Positions 26,877 to 35,942 of a stretch of DNA of 64,000 nt are shown piece by piece. The first letter of the stretch is position 1; each line of letters opens with the position of its first letter. The position numbers and the translations under genes were made by a program. Under the pieces are notes generated by a model. That model ran no database searches and was not told the DNA's origin. It saw nothing but the letters and a program-made list of their open reading frames with translations. The DNA is from Anaerococcus obesiensis ph10 (GTDB taxonomy: Bacteria > Bacillota > Clostridia > Tissierellales > Peptoniphilaceae). The stretch is from contig NZ_HE978532.1 of NCBI RefSeq assembly GCF_000311745.1, positions 1-64,000 of the forward strand, given 5' to 3'.

Positions 26877-27522
26877 GATTTTTAATTAAACTTTTTGCAA
26901 CTTTTACCGCCTCATTTGCATTTTCACTGTAGGCATCAGCACCAATATCTTTTGCAAAACTTTCAGAAACCGGACCGCCACCAACCATTACAATAAATTG
27001 GTCGCGAATATTTCTTTCATTTAAAATATCAATTACTTTTTTCATATTTTCCATTGTTGTAGTCATTAAAGTTGACATCATAATAAATTGAGCATCATTT
27101 TTGATTGCCTCATCAACAAATTTTTCACAAGGAACATCCTTTCCCAAATCAATCATATTAAAACCGTTGACTTCAAGCATCAATTTCACAAGGTTTTTCC
27201 CAATATCATGAGTATCTCCCTCAACAACTCCAATTACAGCTGTGGCAAGATTATTTTCTCCGTAGCTTTCAATTTTTTCTTTCAAAACATCAATGCCGTT
27301 ATACATTGCATCTGAACAAATTAATAAGTCTGAAATAAAATATTCTTCCTCTTCAAAAAGTCTTCCAACCTCATTCATGCCCTTAATTAATCCATTAAAA
27401 ATTGCATCTTCTGGATCATAATCTTCATTTAAATACTCACGGCATAAATCTCCGATTTCTTCATCTTCCATTTCAACAACCATTTCTGCCATTTTATCAA
27501 GATATTCTTTTTGACTAGTCAT
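26866..27522 (-). CDS. Corrinoid protein (B12-binding methyl carrier)
   Basis: This 218-residue protein has a helical cap domain (about 1-90) and a B12-binding domain with the base-off/His-on motif D103-x-H105-x-x-G108 (GVVEGDTHDIGKN), followed by VNGFNMIDLGKDV and VGGGPVSESFAKDIGADAY. It matches the MtaC/MtbC/DhaF-type corrinoid proteins that carry the methyl group between two methyltransferases. It starts directly after the UroD-like gene and overlaps the activator gene. It is the central component of this operon. Confidence 0.94.
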   Translation of the reverse strand: MTSQKEYLDKMAEMVVEMEDEEIGDLCREYLNEDYDPEDAIFNGLIKGMNEVGRLFEEEEYFISDLLICSDAMYNGIDVLKEKIESYGENNLATAVIGVVEGDTHDIGKNLVKLMLEVNGFNMIDLGKDVPCEKFVDEAIKNDAQFIMMSTLMTTTMENMKKVIDILNERNIRDQFIVMVGGGPVSESFAKDIGADAYSENANEAVKVAKSLIKNHEN

Positions 27523-28296
27523 CTATTCCTCCTTCAAAATTATTTTATTTACACTTTTAAATTTTTTATCTGCCAAATTCAAACACCTATCTCCAAGAAA
27601 TGTCTTATTTTCATACAAAATATCTATATATTTTTTAGGACTTTCATATTCAATAGGAGAAAAATCCGCCTTTTCTAAATCAACAAGGATAAGGCTTGAT
27701 TTTGGACAAAGATGAAAGGTAAAGGGATTTTCTTTTTGCAAAATTCTTATTTCTTTTAAAAATTTAAGCAAAAAATCATCCACATAATTTCCTACTTCTC
27801 TTGGTCCAAATAATTTTATATCCAAAATGCTTTCAGCAAAACTAAAAATTGTAATTCCCATCTCTTGCATCTTCTTAATATATTCAAGATAAATTTCAAT
27901 AAATTCATCGTAGAGAAAATTTAAATTTTCCCTATTTTTTCTCATAGCCCTCATAACCTTATCTATTCCCAAAAGATTATCCAAAATAGCAAGAGGCCCT
28001 CTCATTTCTATTACAGTTTTTTTATCATCAATAATTTCTATGGCTTTAACCATTGCCTTGTATTCTTCTTTTTCATAATCCATTTCAAGTTTTACATCTT
28101 GAATTTTTTCAAAAATCGGATTTGCCTTGATTCCATTTTCAAATTCAACTCCCAAACAAAGAGAAATCATAGGAAGAAGAGGCAAGGAAATAAATTTTTC
28201 TCCACAAGCATAATCTGCCATTTTATTTGGATTTAATAAAATGTCATAGCTAATAGGATTTTGTGGATTGTCGATACATTTATAAGATCTAATCAT
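27523..28296 (-). CDS. Short, diverged UroD-like protein at the head of the corrinoid operon
   Basis: The product has 257 residues from the ATG at 28296, which has GGAGAGGGAG upstream; a GTG at 28320 is less likely. It resembles UroD-family methyltransferases in spacing (IEMRGPLAILDNLLG, LFGPREVGNYVDDFLLKFL) but is about 110 residues shorter than its two paralogues. The zinc-type motif appears reduced to FHLCPKSS, with a further cysteine in LGDRCLN. It lacks the usual N-terminal ERxxxxxxxxxVDxxP segment. It may be the substrate-specific methyltransferase, or a degenerate regulatory or partner subunit. Confidence in the family is moderate. Confidence 0.65.
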   Translation of the reverse strand: MIRSYKCIDNPQNPISYDILLNPNKMADYACGEKFISLPLLPMISLCLGVEFENGIKANPIFEKIQDVKLEMDYEKEEYKAMVKAIEIIDDKKTVIEMRGPLAILDNLLGIDKVMRAMRKNRENLNFLYDEFIEIYLEYIKKMQEMGITIFSFAESILDIKLFGPREVGNYVDDFLLKFLKEIRILQKENPFTFHLCPKSSLILVDLEKADFSPIEYESPKKYIDILYENKTFLGDRCLNLADKKFKSVNKIILKEE

Positions 28297-28327
28297 AAAC
28301 TCCCTCTCCAAAATCTGCACAAATTAT

Positions 28328-28393
28328 TAAAAACAAAAAAATTAATGACTAAAATAGTTTCAAAATTTGATTTTAACTAAAATAATCATTAAT
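28328..28393 (-). promoter_or_regulatory. Terminator-like hairpin (possible attenuator) in the corrinoid operon leader
   Basis: Arms 28341-28359 and 28375-28393 form a 19-base imperfect inverted repeat around a 15-base loop (outer 8 bp and inner 5 bp perfect). On the minus strand it is followed by seven T, a G and five more T. It sits between the operon promoter and the first start codon, about 45 bases before the gene. It could be a conditional terminator. No cobalamin riboswitch motif was seen. Confidence 0.6.
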
Positions 28394-28437
28394 CACATAC
28401 TACATATCCAATTTAAAATTTAGATATTATTTATATT

Positions 28438-28466
28438 AATTTATCATTTAGGAAAACATTTGTCAA
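28438..28466 (-). promoter_or_regulatory. Corrinoid operon promoter
   Basis: A perfect TTGACA (28461-28466), 17 bases and TAAATT (28438-28443) on the minus strand. It lies downstream of the malic enzyme terminator, so the operon is an independent unit. Confidence 0.72.
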
Positions 28467-28507
28467 GTTGATGGCTTTAAATTCATTTTTTAAAAATAAA
28501 TTTTCAC

Positions 28508-28545
28508 AAAAAAATTCTCCCTCTTAATTTTAATAGGGAGAATTT
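28508..28545 (-). terminator. Terminator of the aspartate operon
   Basis: An 11-bp perfect stem (28512-28522 with 28535-28545) is followed on the minus strand by seven T, 34 bases after the malic enzyme stop codon. Confidence 0.88.
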
Positions 28546-28578
28546 AATTTATTTTCACTTAAAATATTTAATTATTTT

Positions 28579-29754
28579 TTATTTTTGAGAAATTCCTTCT
28601 TCTTTTGCACATTTTGCTACAGCTTCTGCAACAACATCAGCAACTCCTAAATCAAATGCTGATGGTATTACGTAATCTTCTGAAATTTTTTCATCAGGAA
28701 TTAAACTTGCTATAGCTTTAGCTGCTGCAACTTTCATTTTTTCTGTAATTTTTGTTGCATGAACTGACAAAGCTCCTTTAAAAAGTCCAGGGAAAGCTAG
28801 AACATTATTAACTTGATTTGGATAATCGCTTCTTCCTGTTCCAACAACTCTTGCTCCTGCTTCTTTTGCATCTTCATAAGTAATTTCTGGATCTGGATTT
28901 GCCATAGCTAAAACTATTGGATCACGTCTCATAGATTTTACCATTTCCTTACTTACTTTATTTGGTACAGAAACTCCTACAAAAATATCAGCGTCTGCCA
29001 TCGCTTCTTCTAATGTTAAATTTTTATTTTCTTTGTTTGTTTCTTTAGCAAGTTTGTTGTATAAATCTTTTGAATATTTTTCGTCTTCTCTTAAAATTCC
29101 TCTAGAATTAAAAGCATAAATATCATTAATTCCAAAATCATTTAACATTCTTACAATTGATGATCCAGCAGCACCTACTCCAGAGATGACTACATTACAT
29201 TCTTCTGGTTTTTTATTTACAAGTTTTAAAGAATTAATTAAAGCTGCAATTGTAACTATTGCTGTTCCATGTTGGTCGTCGTGAAAAACCGGAATATCTA
29301 ATTCTTCTTTTAATCTTGTTTCAATTTCTATACATCTTGGAGATGAAATATCTTCAAGATTTACTCCGCCAAAAGTTGGAGAAACTTGTTTTACAAATTT
29401 TATAATTTCTTCCGTATCTGTTGTATCAATTACAAGTGGAACTGCATTAAGTCCTCCAAATTTTTTAAACAAACAAGCCTTACCTTCCATTACAGGAAGT
29501 GCTGCTTTGGGCCCAATATTTCCAAGTCCCAACACAGCTGTTCCATCAGAAATAACTGCAATTGTATTTGCTTTTCCAGTATAAACGTAAGCATCGTCTT
29601 CATTTTCGTGAATTTTTTTACAAGGTTCAGCAACTCCTGGAGAATATACTAAAGATAAATCATCTTTGTTTTCCAATTTTGTTTTTAATTCTGTTGAAAT
29701 TTTTCCTTGAATCTCTTTGTGTAAGTCAAGTGCTTTTTCTTTTAGATTTTCCAT
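28579..29754 (-). CDS. Malic enzyme (malate to pyruvate)
   Basis: This 391-residue short-form malic enzyme decarboxylates malate to pyruvate and CO2 with reduction of NAD(P). The catalytic motif YSPGVAEPC (about 37-45), the divalent-metal site FHDDQHGTA (about 157-165) and the dinucleotide-binding fold VVISGVGAAGSSI (about 190-202) are intact. The phosphotransacetylase-like extension of large MaeB enzymes is absent, as is usual in Firmicutes. It is the last gene of the aspartate operon, 10 bases after fumC, and completes the route aspartate-fumarate-malate-pyruvate. Confidence 0.94.
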   Translation of the reverse strand: MENLKEKALDLHKEIQGKISTELKTKLENKDDLSLVYSPGVAEPCKKIHENEDDAYVYTGKANTIAVISDGTAVLGLGNIGPKAALPVMEGKACLFKKFGGLNAVPLVIDTTDTEEIIKFVKQVSPTFGGVNLEDISSPRCIEIETRLKEELDIPVFHDDQHGTAIVTIAALINSLKLVNKKPEECNVVISGVGAAGSSIVRMLNDFGINDIYAFNSRGILREDEKYSKDLYNKLAKETNKENKNLTLEEAMADADIFVGVSVPNKVSKEMVKSMRRDPIVLAMANPDPEITYEDAKEAGARVVGTGRSDYPNQVNNVLAFPGLFKGALSVHATKITEKMKVAAAKAIASLIPDEKISEDYVIPSAFDLGVADVVAEAVAKCAKEEGISQK

Positions 29755-29764
29755 TATTTTCTCC

Positions 29765-31123
29765 TTATACCATTTTTTCTGGTTTTACTATTTCATCAAA
29801 TTCTTCATCGCTTAAATATTTTAATTCGTGACAAGCTTGTTTTAATGTTAAATTATTTTTATAAGCATATTTTGCAATTTTGCTTGCCTTATCGTATCCA
29901 ATATGTGGAGATAAACTTGTTACAAGCATAAGAGAATTTTCTAAATTTTTTGCAATATTTTTTTCATTTGCAACAAGTCCTTCTAATAATTTTTCCCTAA
30001 AACATTTTAATGATTTAGACAAAAGTGTAATTGAATTGTCCATTGAATGAATTATCAAAGGCATGTATGTGTTTAGCTGTAATTGGCCTTGAGTGTTTGC
30101 CATTGAAATTGCAAAATCATTTGCCATTATTTTTATACAAACCATAGTAATTGATTCAACTTGAGTTGGATTTACTTTTCCAGGCATAATTGATGAGCCT
30201 GGTTCGTTTGCAGGAATTATTAACTCACTTATTCCACATCTTGGACCACAAGATAAAAATCTTATATCATTTGCAATTTTATAAAGATCTGTCGCAAGAG
30301 CTTTTATTGTTCCGTGAACATTTACAAGAGCAGATTTTGATGATAATTGGTAAAATTTATTCTCATCTGATTTAAATTCAAAACCATAAAAATCTGAAAG
30401 CTCTTTTGCCATTTCATTACCAAATTCTTTTTTTGCATTGATTCCTGTTCCAACTGCAGTACCACCTATAGCAAGGTAGGTCAATTCTTCTTTTACTTCT
30501 TTTAAAACTTTCAAATCTCTTTCAAGGCAAGTTCTCCATGCAGAAATTTCTTGAGAAAGTTTTAAAGGAGTTGCATCTTGAAGATGAGTTCTGCCTGTTT
30601 TTATTATATTTTTATTTTCATCTTCCAATTTTTTAATTGCATCAATTGTTTTTTCTAATTCTTTTAATAATTTTTCTGATAAATTTTTGTAAGTTGAAAG
30701 ATGCATTGCTGTTGGGAAAACATCATTTGAAGATTGGCTCATATTTACATGGTCGTTTGGATGAATTATTTTTTCATTTTCATTTGCAATATGGCTTATA
30801 ACTTCATTGACATTCATATTTGTTTGAGTGCCAGAGCCTGTTTGCCAAACTGTTAATGGAAATTCATTGTCGAATTCTCCCTTTAAAATTCTATCGCAAG
30901 CTTTTACAATCAAATCTTTTTTATTATCATCTAATTTTTTTTCTTTATTATTTACAATAGCTGCACATCTTTTTATACTTGCTATTGCCATAATTTGAGA
31001 ATGTGGCATTTTTTCAACTTCTTGAGGAAAATTTTCTAAAGATCTTTCAGTTTGTGCTCCCCAAAAATGATTAGCTGGAACATTTACTATCCCTAGAGAA
31101 TCTTCTTCTTGTCTGTATTTCAT
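29765..31123 (-). CDS. fumC: Class II fumarate hydratase
   Basis: The 452-residue enzyme belongs to the fumarase/aspartase superfamily and carries its signature GSSIMPGKVNPTQ (about 315-327). The class II hallmarks TGSGTQTNMNVNEV (about 97-110) and KTGRTHLQDATPLKL (about 182-196) are intact. It interconverts fumarate and malate. It is distinguished from aspA at 34 kb by TGSGTQTNMN in place of AGTSYNMN. It follows the broken LysR gene by 14 bases and precedes the malic enzyme gene by 10. Confidence 0.93.
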   Translation of the reverse strand: MKYRQEEDSLGIVNVPANHFWGAQTERSLENFPQEVEKMPHSQIMAIASIKRCAAIVNNKEKKLDDNKKDLIVKACDRILKGEFDNEFPLTVWQTGSGTQTNMNVNEVISHIANENEKIIHPNDHVNMSQSSNDVFPTAMHLSTYKNLSEKLLKELEKTIDAIKKLEDENKNIIKTGRTHLQDATPLKLSQEISAWRTCLERDLKVLKEVKEELTYLAIGGTAVGTGINAKKEFGNEMAKELSDFYGFEFKSDENKFYQLSSKSALVNVHGTIKALATDLYKIANDIRFLSCGPRCGISELIIPANEPGSSIMPGKVNPTQVESITMVCIKIMANDFAISMANTQGQLQLNTYMPLIIHSMDNSITLLSKSLKCFREKLLEGLVANEKNIAKNLENSLMLVTSLSPHIGYDKASKIAKYAYKNNLTLKQACHELKYLSDEEFDEIVKPEKMV

Positions 31124-31137
31124 TTTTTACCTCGATT

Positions 31138-32045
31138 TTAAAATTCTTCTTTAGCGTATCTTTTTAACCTATCTATAAATATTTTTGCAATAGTTTTTAA
31201 TTTGTGATTTTTGGAATAATTTATCATAGTTGTTCTTGATGATAAGCCTTCTTTTAATTTAAAATATATAAGGTCATCCTTTTTTCTTTTAACATTGACT
31301 GAGGAAGGATGGCAAGCCCCATATTTTCTCTTACACATTTTTCAGCTATAAATATTGAATCTGTTTCAAAAACTGTATTCAAAGAATTATCTGTAAATTC
31401 ATCAAGCTCTTGGTATTGCAAAATAAGATTTTGTCCTTTTTTCATTCTTATAATATTTTGCCCTGCAAGTTTTTTGGCACTAATTGTTTTTATTTTTCCT
31501 TTGCCTGACAAATCATTTTTTAATTTATTTTCTTTTGACATAGCCAAATATACATCTTCTCTATAAAGATTTATGCTTTCCATATCATCAAACCTATCAG
31601 TTTCATAAGTTATTGAAAAATCACACAAACCATTTAGGGCAAAAGTGTTTAACTGATTAGTTTTTGCTTCTAATAAATTTATTTTAATTCCTGGATAATC
31701 TTCATTAAAATCTTTTAAAACTTTTGATAGGAAAAAATAAGTTTGATAATCGGTAGAACCAATTGATAGCTCTCCGATTTTCAACTTATTTATTTCTTCA
31801 ATTTTTAATAGAGTATTTTCTTTTAATTTTTCTATATCTTCAAGGGACTTTTTATAAATTATGCCAGCCTCAGTAAGTTTTATAGGTTTAAAATCCCTAT
31901 TAAATATTTCAACTCCCAATTTTTTCTCAATCCTAATGATGTGTTGACTTAAAGCTGATTGGGAAATATAAATTTTTTTTGAGGCTGCGGTAATAGAACC
32001 ATATTTTAAAATAGCTCTAATATATTCCAAGTCCATCTCTGACAT
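31138..32045 (-). pseudogene. LysR-family regulator, frame-broken
   Basis: An N-terminal LysR winged helix-turn-helix (YIRAILKYGSITAASKKIYISQSALSQHI, about 5-33) and most of the effector domain are read from 32045. The frame stops at 31254. The expected C-terminus (DDLIYFKLKEGLSSRTTMINY ... RLKRYAKEEF) continues in another frame to 31138. The break falls in a run of six A (31280-31285 on this strand); one extra A gives a normal protein of about 302 residues. Its place inside the operon suggests control of aspartate or dicarboxylate use. It is either an inactivated regulator or an artefact of homopolymer sequencing. Confidence 0.82.
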
Positions 32046-32053
32046 ATTTGCTC

Positions 32054-32770
32054 CTAAATTTCTATATTTTTTTGAAGTTTAAGTCCTAACTTCAAACTCT
32101 CATTTACCAATTCTTTTTCACTATCTATTAATGGATAAAGATTTGAATTTTCATCTTTGCTATTTATATATGAAGCTTCTGTGCATCCTATAATTATATA
32201 ATCGCATCCTTGATCCATCATTTCTTTCAAAGTGTTGTGGTATCTTTCAAAATTAATTGTCCCTTTTTCTTTTACATCACCATAAAGACATTCATTTATA
32301 TTATCTTGAATTTTTCTTGATGAAACGAAAGCCTTATGAGAACATCTTTCTATTATATTATTAAATAATTTACTTTTTATCGTTCCTTCTGTTGCAAAAA
32401 TTCCAATTGTAGAAGGCTTTTTGATTTTATTTAATTTATTTTCAACAAGCTCAATCATATTTATGATTGGTTTTTTTGTTAATTTTTGTAAATCATCATA
32501 GAAAAAATGTGCTGTGTTACAAGTAATCACATAAAAATCTGGATTTAATTTATCAACACTTTCTATATCTTCTTTTAGAAAATCAAATGGATTTTCTTTT
32601 GATTTTTTTAATATAAAGGAAGTCCTATCAGGGATTGTGGCGTGATTTACTACCAAATAATTTAAATATTCTTGATCTGAGCTTGGCTTATAAGCTTCAT
32701 TTAAATCATTTAAAAAATTTGTTGTTGCTAGAGTTCCCATTCCTCCCAAAATCACAAAGAAATTTTTCAT
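32054..32770 (-). CDS. Aspartate/glutamate racemase family protein
   Basis: The 238-residue protein has the three motifs of the cofactor-independent Asp/Glu racemase family: GGMGTLATTNF (about 9-19), the first catalytic cysteine in VITCNTAHFF (about residue 84), and the second in IIIGCTEASY (about residue 196). Both cysteines are present, so the enzyme should be active. Beside an aspartase and a dicarboxylate/amino-acid symporter, it probably lets the cell use D-aspartate, or supplies it for wall synthesis. It lies three bases after the symporter gene. Confidence 0.9.
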   Translation of the reverse strand: MKNFFVILGGMGTLATTNFLNDLNEAYKPSSDQEYLNYLVVNHATIPDRTSFILKKSKENPFDFLKEDIESVDKLNPDFYVITCNTAHFFYDDLQKLTKKPIINMIELVENKLNKIKKPSTIGIFATEGTIKSKLFNNIIERCSHKAFVSSRKIQDNINECLYGDVKEKGTINFERYHNTLKEMMDQGCDYIIIGCTEASYINSKDENSNLYPLIDSEKELVNESLKLGLKLQKNIEI

Positions 32771-32773
32771 ATT

Positions 32774-34078
32774 CTAAAAATCAACCTCTTCCATTTCTGG
32801 CTTTTCATCAGATAAATATCTATTTTTATCTAATAAGTTTTCTTTAGTTGCAGAAACAAATGTTGACACAACATCTCCTGTTACGTTAAGTGCTGTTCTA
32901 AACATATCTACAATTCTTTCAACACTCATAATTAAGCTTACGCCTTCTACTGGAAGACCTACTGATGAAAGAACCATTGATAGCATTATCATTCCACTTC
33001 CTGGAACTCCTGCTGTACCAATTGATGATAAAACAGCTGTCAATACTACTGTAACTAAATTTCCAAATGTCAAATCTATTCCATAAGCATTTGCTATAAA
33101 TATTACTGCGCATCCTTGATAAATTGCTGTACCATTCATATTTATTGTTGCACCTAGTGGAATTGTAAATGATGAAATTTCTCTAGGAACTCCAAGTGTA
33201 TCACATGATGAAAGTGTTAATGGTATTGTTGCATTTGATGATGCTGATGAAAAAGCAAAAGTATAAACTGGGAATACTTTTTTCAAAAAATGGCTAGGAC
33301 TTGTCTTTGATGTAATTGCAATTAATGGAATGTAAGCTAAAACTATCAATATTACCATTGAGCTTAATACTGATCCCAAAAATGTAAGAAGTGGTCCTAC
33401 TATGCCAAGTCCAATATCTGTAAATGTTCTTGCTATTAGAGCAAATACTCCGATTGGAGCAGCTTTCATAACTAATGCTGTAACTTTCATCATAAAATCA
33501 TTGCCAACATTCATAAAATCTTCTAATAATTTTAATTCTTGACCAAATCTTCCTATAACTATACCAGACAAAAATGCCCAAAAAATTACTTGGAGCATAT
33601 CTCCGTTTGCCAAAGATTCTATAGGATTTTTTGGAATTATATTTACCAAAGTTTCTATTAATGTTGGAGCCTCTTCAGCATCTGCTGCTGGCGCCGCTGA
33701 TTTTGTAGCCTCAGCAAGATTCATTCCAACGCCTGGTTTTAATAACTTTGCTATAAATAAGGCAATGGCAATTGCAAGTGCAGTAGTTATCAAATATAAA
33801 ACAAGAGTTCTTATAGCAACTCTTCCAAATTGTGAAACATCTCTCATTTGCATAACGCCTGTACCAATTGAGAAAAATACAAGTGGTACTACAAGCATTT
33901 GTAACAATCTAACGAAGCCTTGACCAAATAAGAAAAATACTCCATCAATCAAAACAGATTTTTTAAAAAATCCGTCGGGTACTATATAATGAAGTCCTAT
34001 ACCTACTACAAGACCTATGAGCATTGATAACAATATTTTTTTAGTTGCGCTCATTTTTTTATTTTCATTTGTAGTCAT
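32774..34078 (-). CDS. Dicarboxylate/amino acid:cation symporter (DAACS, GltP/DctA-like)
   Basis: The 434-residue integral membrane protein has about eight membrane helices and two re-entrant loops. The family motifs are SSASSNATIPLTL (hairpin 1 region) and NMNGTAIYQG (the NMDGT motif of helix 7 with Asp replaced by Asn). The late segment GTAGVPGSGMIMLSMVLSSVGLP is typical of hairpin 2. An alanine/acid-rich loop (about 125-140) is a lineage-specific insertion. Such carriers import glutamate, aspartate or C4-dicarboxylates with protons or sodium. Its position after aspA makes aspartate the likely cargo. Confidence 0.92.
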   Translation of the reverse strand: MTTNENKKMSATKKILLSMLIGLVVGIGLHYIVPDGFFKKSVLIDGVFFLFGQGFVRLLQMLVVPLVFFSIGTGVMQMRDVSQFGRVAIRTLVLYLITTALAIAIALFIAKLLKPGVGMNLAEATKSAAPAADAEEAPTLIETLVNIIPKNPIESLANGDMLQVIFWAFLSGIVIGRFGQELKLLEDFMNVGNDFMMKVTALVMKAAPIGVFALIARTFTDIGLGIVGPLLTFLGSVLSSMVILIVLAYIPLIAITSKTSPSHFLKKVFPVYTFAFSSASSNATIPLTLSSCDTLGVPREISSFTIPLGATINMNGTAIYQGCAVIFIANAYGIDLTFGNLVTVVLTAVLSSIGTAGVPGSGMIMLSMVLSSVGLPVEGVSLIMSVERIVDMFRTALNVTGDVVSTFVSATKENLLDKNRYLSDEKPEMEEVDF

Positions 34079-34108
34079 CTTATCCTCCTAATATCTATTA
34101 TCTAAAAT

Positions 34109-35527
34109 TTATTTTTCTTCCAATTTATCCTCTTCTAAGATTCCAGGTGTAATCATTTTTTTGAAATCTAAAATCCTATCGAGTTCATCTTCTCCTAATA
34201 ATTTTTCTTCAAGAACAATTTCTCTTACAGTTTTTCCACTCTCTTGTGCTTTGTGTGCAATCTTACTTGATTTTTCATATCCAATATGTGGGGCAAGGGC
34301 TGTAACAAGTCCTACACATTGTTCAACTTCTTCTAATAATAATTCTTTATTAGCAGTTATACCATCAATACAATTAACTCTTAATGTATAAATTGCACCC
34401 TTTAAAGCTCTTAGTGATTCAAAAAGTTTATAAAATATTACAGGCTCAAAAGCATTAAGTTCAAGTTGTCCAGCTTCAACTGCCATTGTAACAGTAGTAT
34501 CATTTCCACAAACTGCAAAAGCAACTTGGCTTACAACTTCTGGGATTACAGGATTTATTTTTCCAGGCATTATTGAAGAACCTGCTTGTCTAACTGGCAA
34601 ATTAATATCGCCAATTCCTGTTTGAGGACCTGAAGACATTAGTCTTAAATCGTTAGAAATTTTTGAAAGTGAAACCGCAAAAGTTTTTAAAATTGATGAA
34701 GCATATAAAAATCCGTCCAAATTTTGTGTGCCATCAACCAAATCTTCTGCTTGTTTTAAATCAAGACCTGTTACATCTTTTAAAACACCAACAATTTCTT
34801 TTACATAAGTTCTATCTGCATTAAGACCTGTTCCAATTGCAGTAGCTCCCAAATTTACATTTGATAATTCATCAATAGCTTTTTGAATTCTCTTATAATC
34901 TCTTTTAATTACAGAATGATAAGCATTAAATTCTTGACCTAAACTTATAGGAACAGCATCTTGCAATTGAGTACGACCCATTTTGTAAACATCTTTAAAT
35001 TCATCCGCTTTTTTTTCAAAAGATTTTAAAAGTTTTTCACATTCATCTTTAAGTTCAATAAAATATCTAACAAGAGCAATCTTTCCACTTGTTGGAATAA
35101 CATCATTCGTTGATTGCCCCTTATTTACATCATCATTTGGATGAACCTTATCATAAACGCCAAGTCCACCACCAAGTTTTTCATTTGCAATATTTGCGAT
35201 GATTTCGTTAGTATTCATATTATAACTTGTTCCAGCTCCACCTTGAATTGGATCAACAATAAAATTATCCCTATATTCTCCAGCAAGAATTTTATCACAA
35301 GCATAAACAATAGCATCCTTTTGCTCTTTTGAAATTAAATCTAATTTTTCATTTTCAAAAGCTGCAGCCTTTTTAACTTCAACCATAGCATCCAAAAATT
35401 TATCATCAGCTTTAAGACCTGTTATTGGGAAATTTTCCTCAGCTCTTTTGGCATTAGCACCATAATAAGCATTTTCTAAAATATCCATTTCACCAACAGA
35501 ATCATGTTCTCTACGAAACTTAGTCAT
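34109..35527 (-). CDS. aspA: Aspartate ammonia-lyase (aspartase)
   Basis: This 472-residue enzyme deaminates L-aspartate to fumarate and ammonia. It carries the aspartase features GGAGTSYNMNTNEI (about 95-108), MGRTQLQDAVPISLG (about 185-199) and the mobile active-site loop GSSIMPGKINPVIPEV (about 318-333). A longer frame starts at 35539, but its first codons (ATGGAGGAA) are the ribosome binding site of the ATG at 35527, so I use 35527. It is the first gene of a six-gene unit with its own promoter. Confidence 0.95.
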   Translation of the reverse strand: MTKFRREHDSVGEMDILENAYYGANAKRAEENFPITGLKADDKFLDAMVEVKKAAAFENEKLDLISKEQKDAIVYACDKILAGEYRDNFIVDPIQGGAGTSYNMNTNEIIANIANEKLGGGLGVYDKVHPNDDVNKGQSTNDVIPTSGKIALVRYFIELKDECEKLLKSFEKKADEFKDVYKMGRTQLQDAVPISLGQEFNAYHSVIKRDYKRIQKAIDELSNVNLGATAIGTGLNADRTYVKEIVGVLKDVTGLDLKQAEDLVDGTQNLDGFLYASSILKTFAVSLSKISNDLRLMSSGPQTGIGDINLPVRQAGSSIMPGKINPVIPEVVSQVAFAVCGNDTTVTMAVEAGQLELNAFEPVIFYKLFESLRALKGAIYTLRVNCIDGITANKELLLEEVEQCVGLVTALAPHIGYEKSSKIAHKAQESGKTVREIVLEEKLLGEDELDRILDFKKMITPGILEEDKLEEK

Positions 35528-35584
35528 TATTTCCTCCATAAATTCACTAAGCGATTTTCAATTTCTAATTTCAAATCACTTACA

Positions 35585-35643
35585 ATTATAATAAATATTA
35601 GTAGCTTTTTTCAAATATAATTATATAGAAAACGTTTTTAATA
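35585..35643 (-). promoter_or_regulatory. aspA operon promoter with a cre-like site
   Basis: On the minus strand TTGAAA (35609-35614), 18 bases and TATAAT (35585-35590). Just upstream, GAAAACGTTTTTAA (about 35627-35641) resembles a CcpA cre element with about two mismatches to the consensus. Catabolite control of aspartate use is therefore possible but not shown. Confidence 0.6.
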
Positions 35644-35917
35644 GTAAAATTATTAATTTATAATCGTTATCATAAGTCAAAACTTATAACGTCTATATTT
35701 AAAGTGCTAGACTTCATAGATATTTGAATTTTTTCAAAATTTTATTCAAAAATCCGTTAAAAATAAAAACAAAAAAAGCTTTTCCTTTTAGATAAATTTA
35801 TAACTATTTATTTTCATAAGTTGCTTATTAATTTAAAATTAAAACTCAATTCTTTTTAAATATTTTATAGGAAAATCAAAAAATATATTTTAAAAACGAA
35901 AATCTAAAAATAAACAC

Positions 35918-35942
35918 AAAAAAAGCACTCAATTTTGAGTGC
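35918..35942 (-). terminator. Leftward terminator at the prophage edge
   Basis: An 8-bp perfect stem GCACTCAA/TTGAGTGC (35925-35932 with 35935-35942) with a TT loop is followed on the minus strand by seven T. It would shield the aspA promoter region from prophage transcription. Confidence 0.8.

Noticed and set aside
28321-28440. Cobalamin riboswitch before the corrinoid operon
   Set aside because: The leader is only about 140 bases and I see no B12-box-like conserved core; only the terminator-like hairpin is supported.
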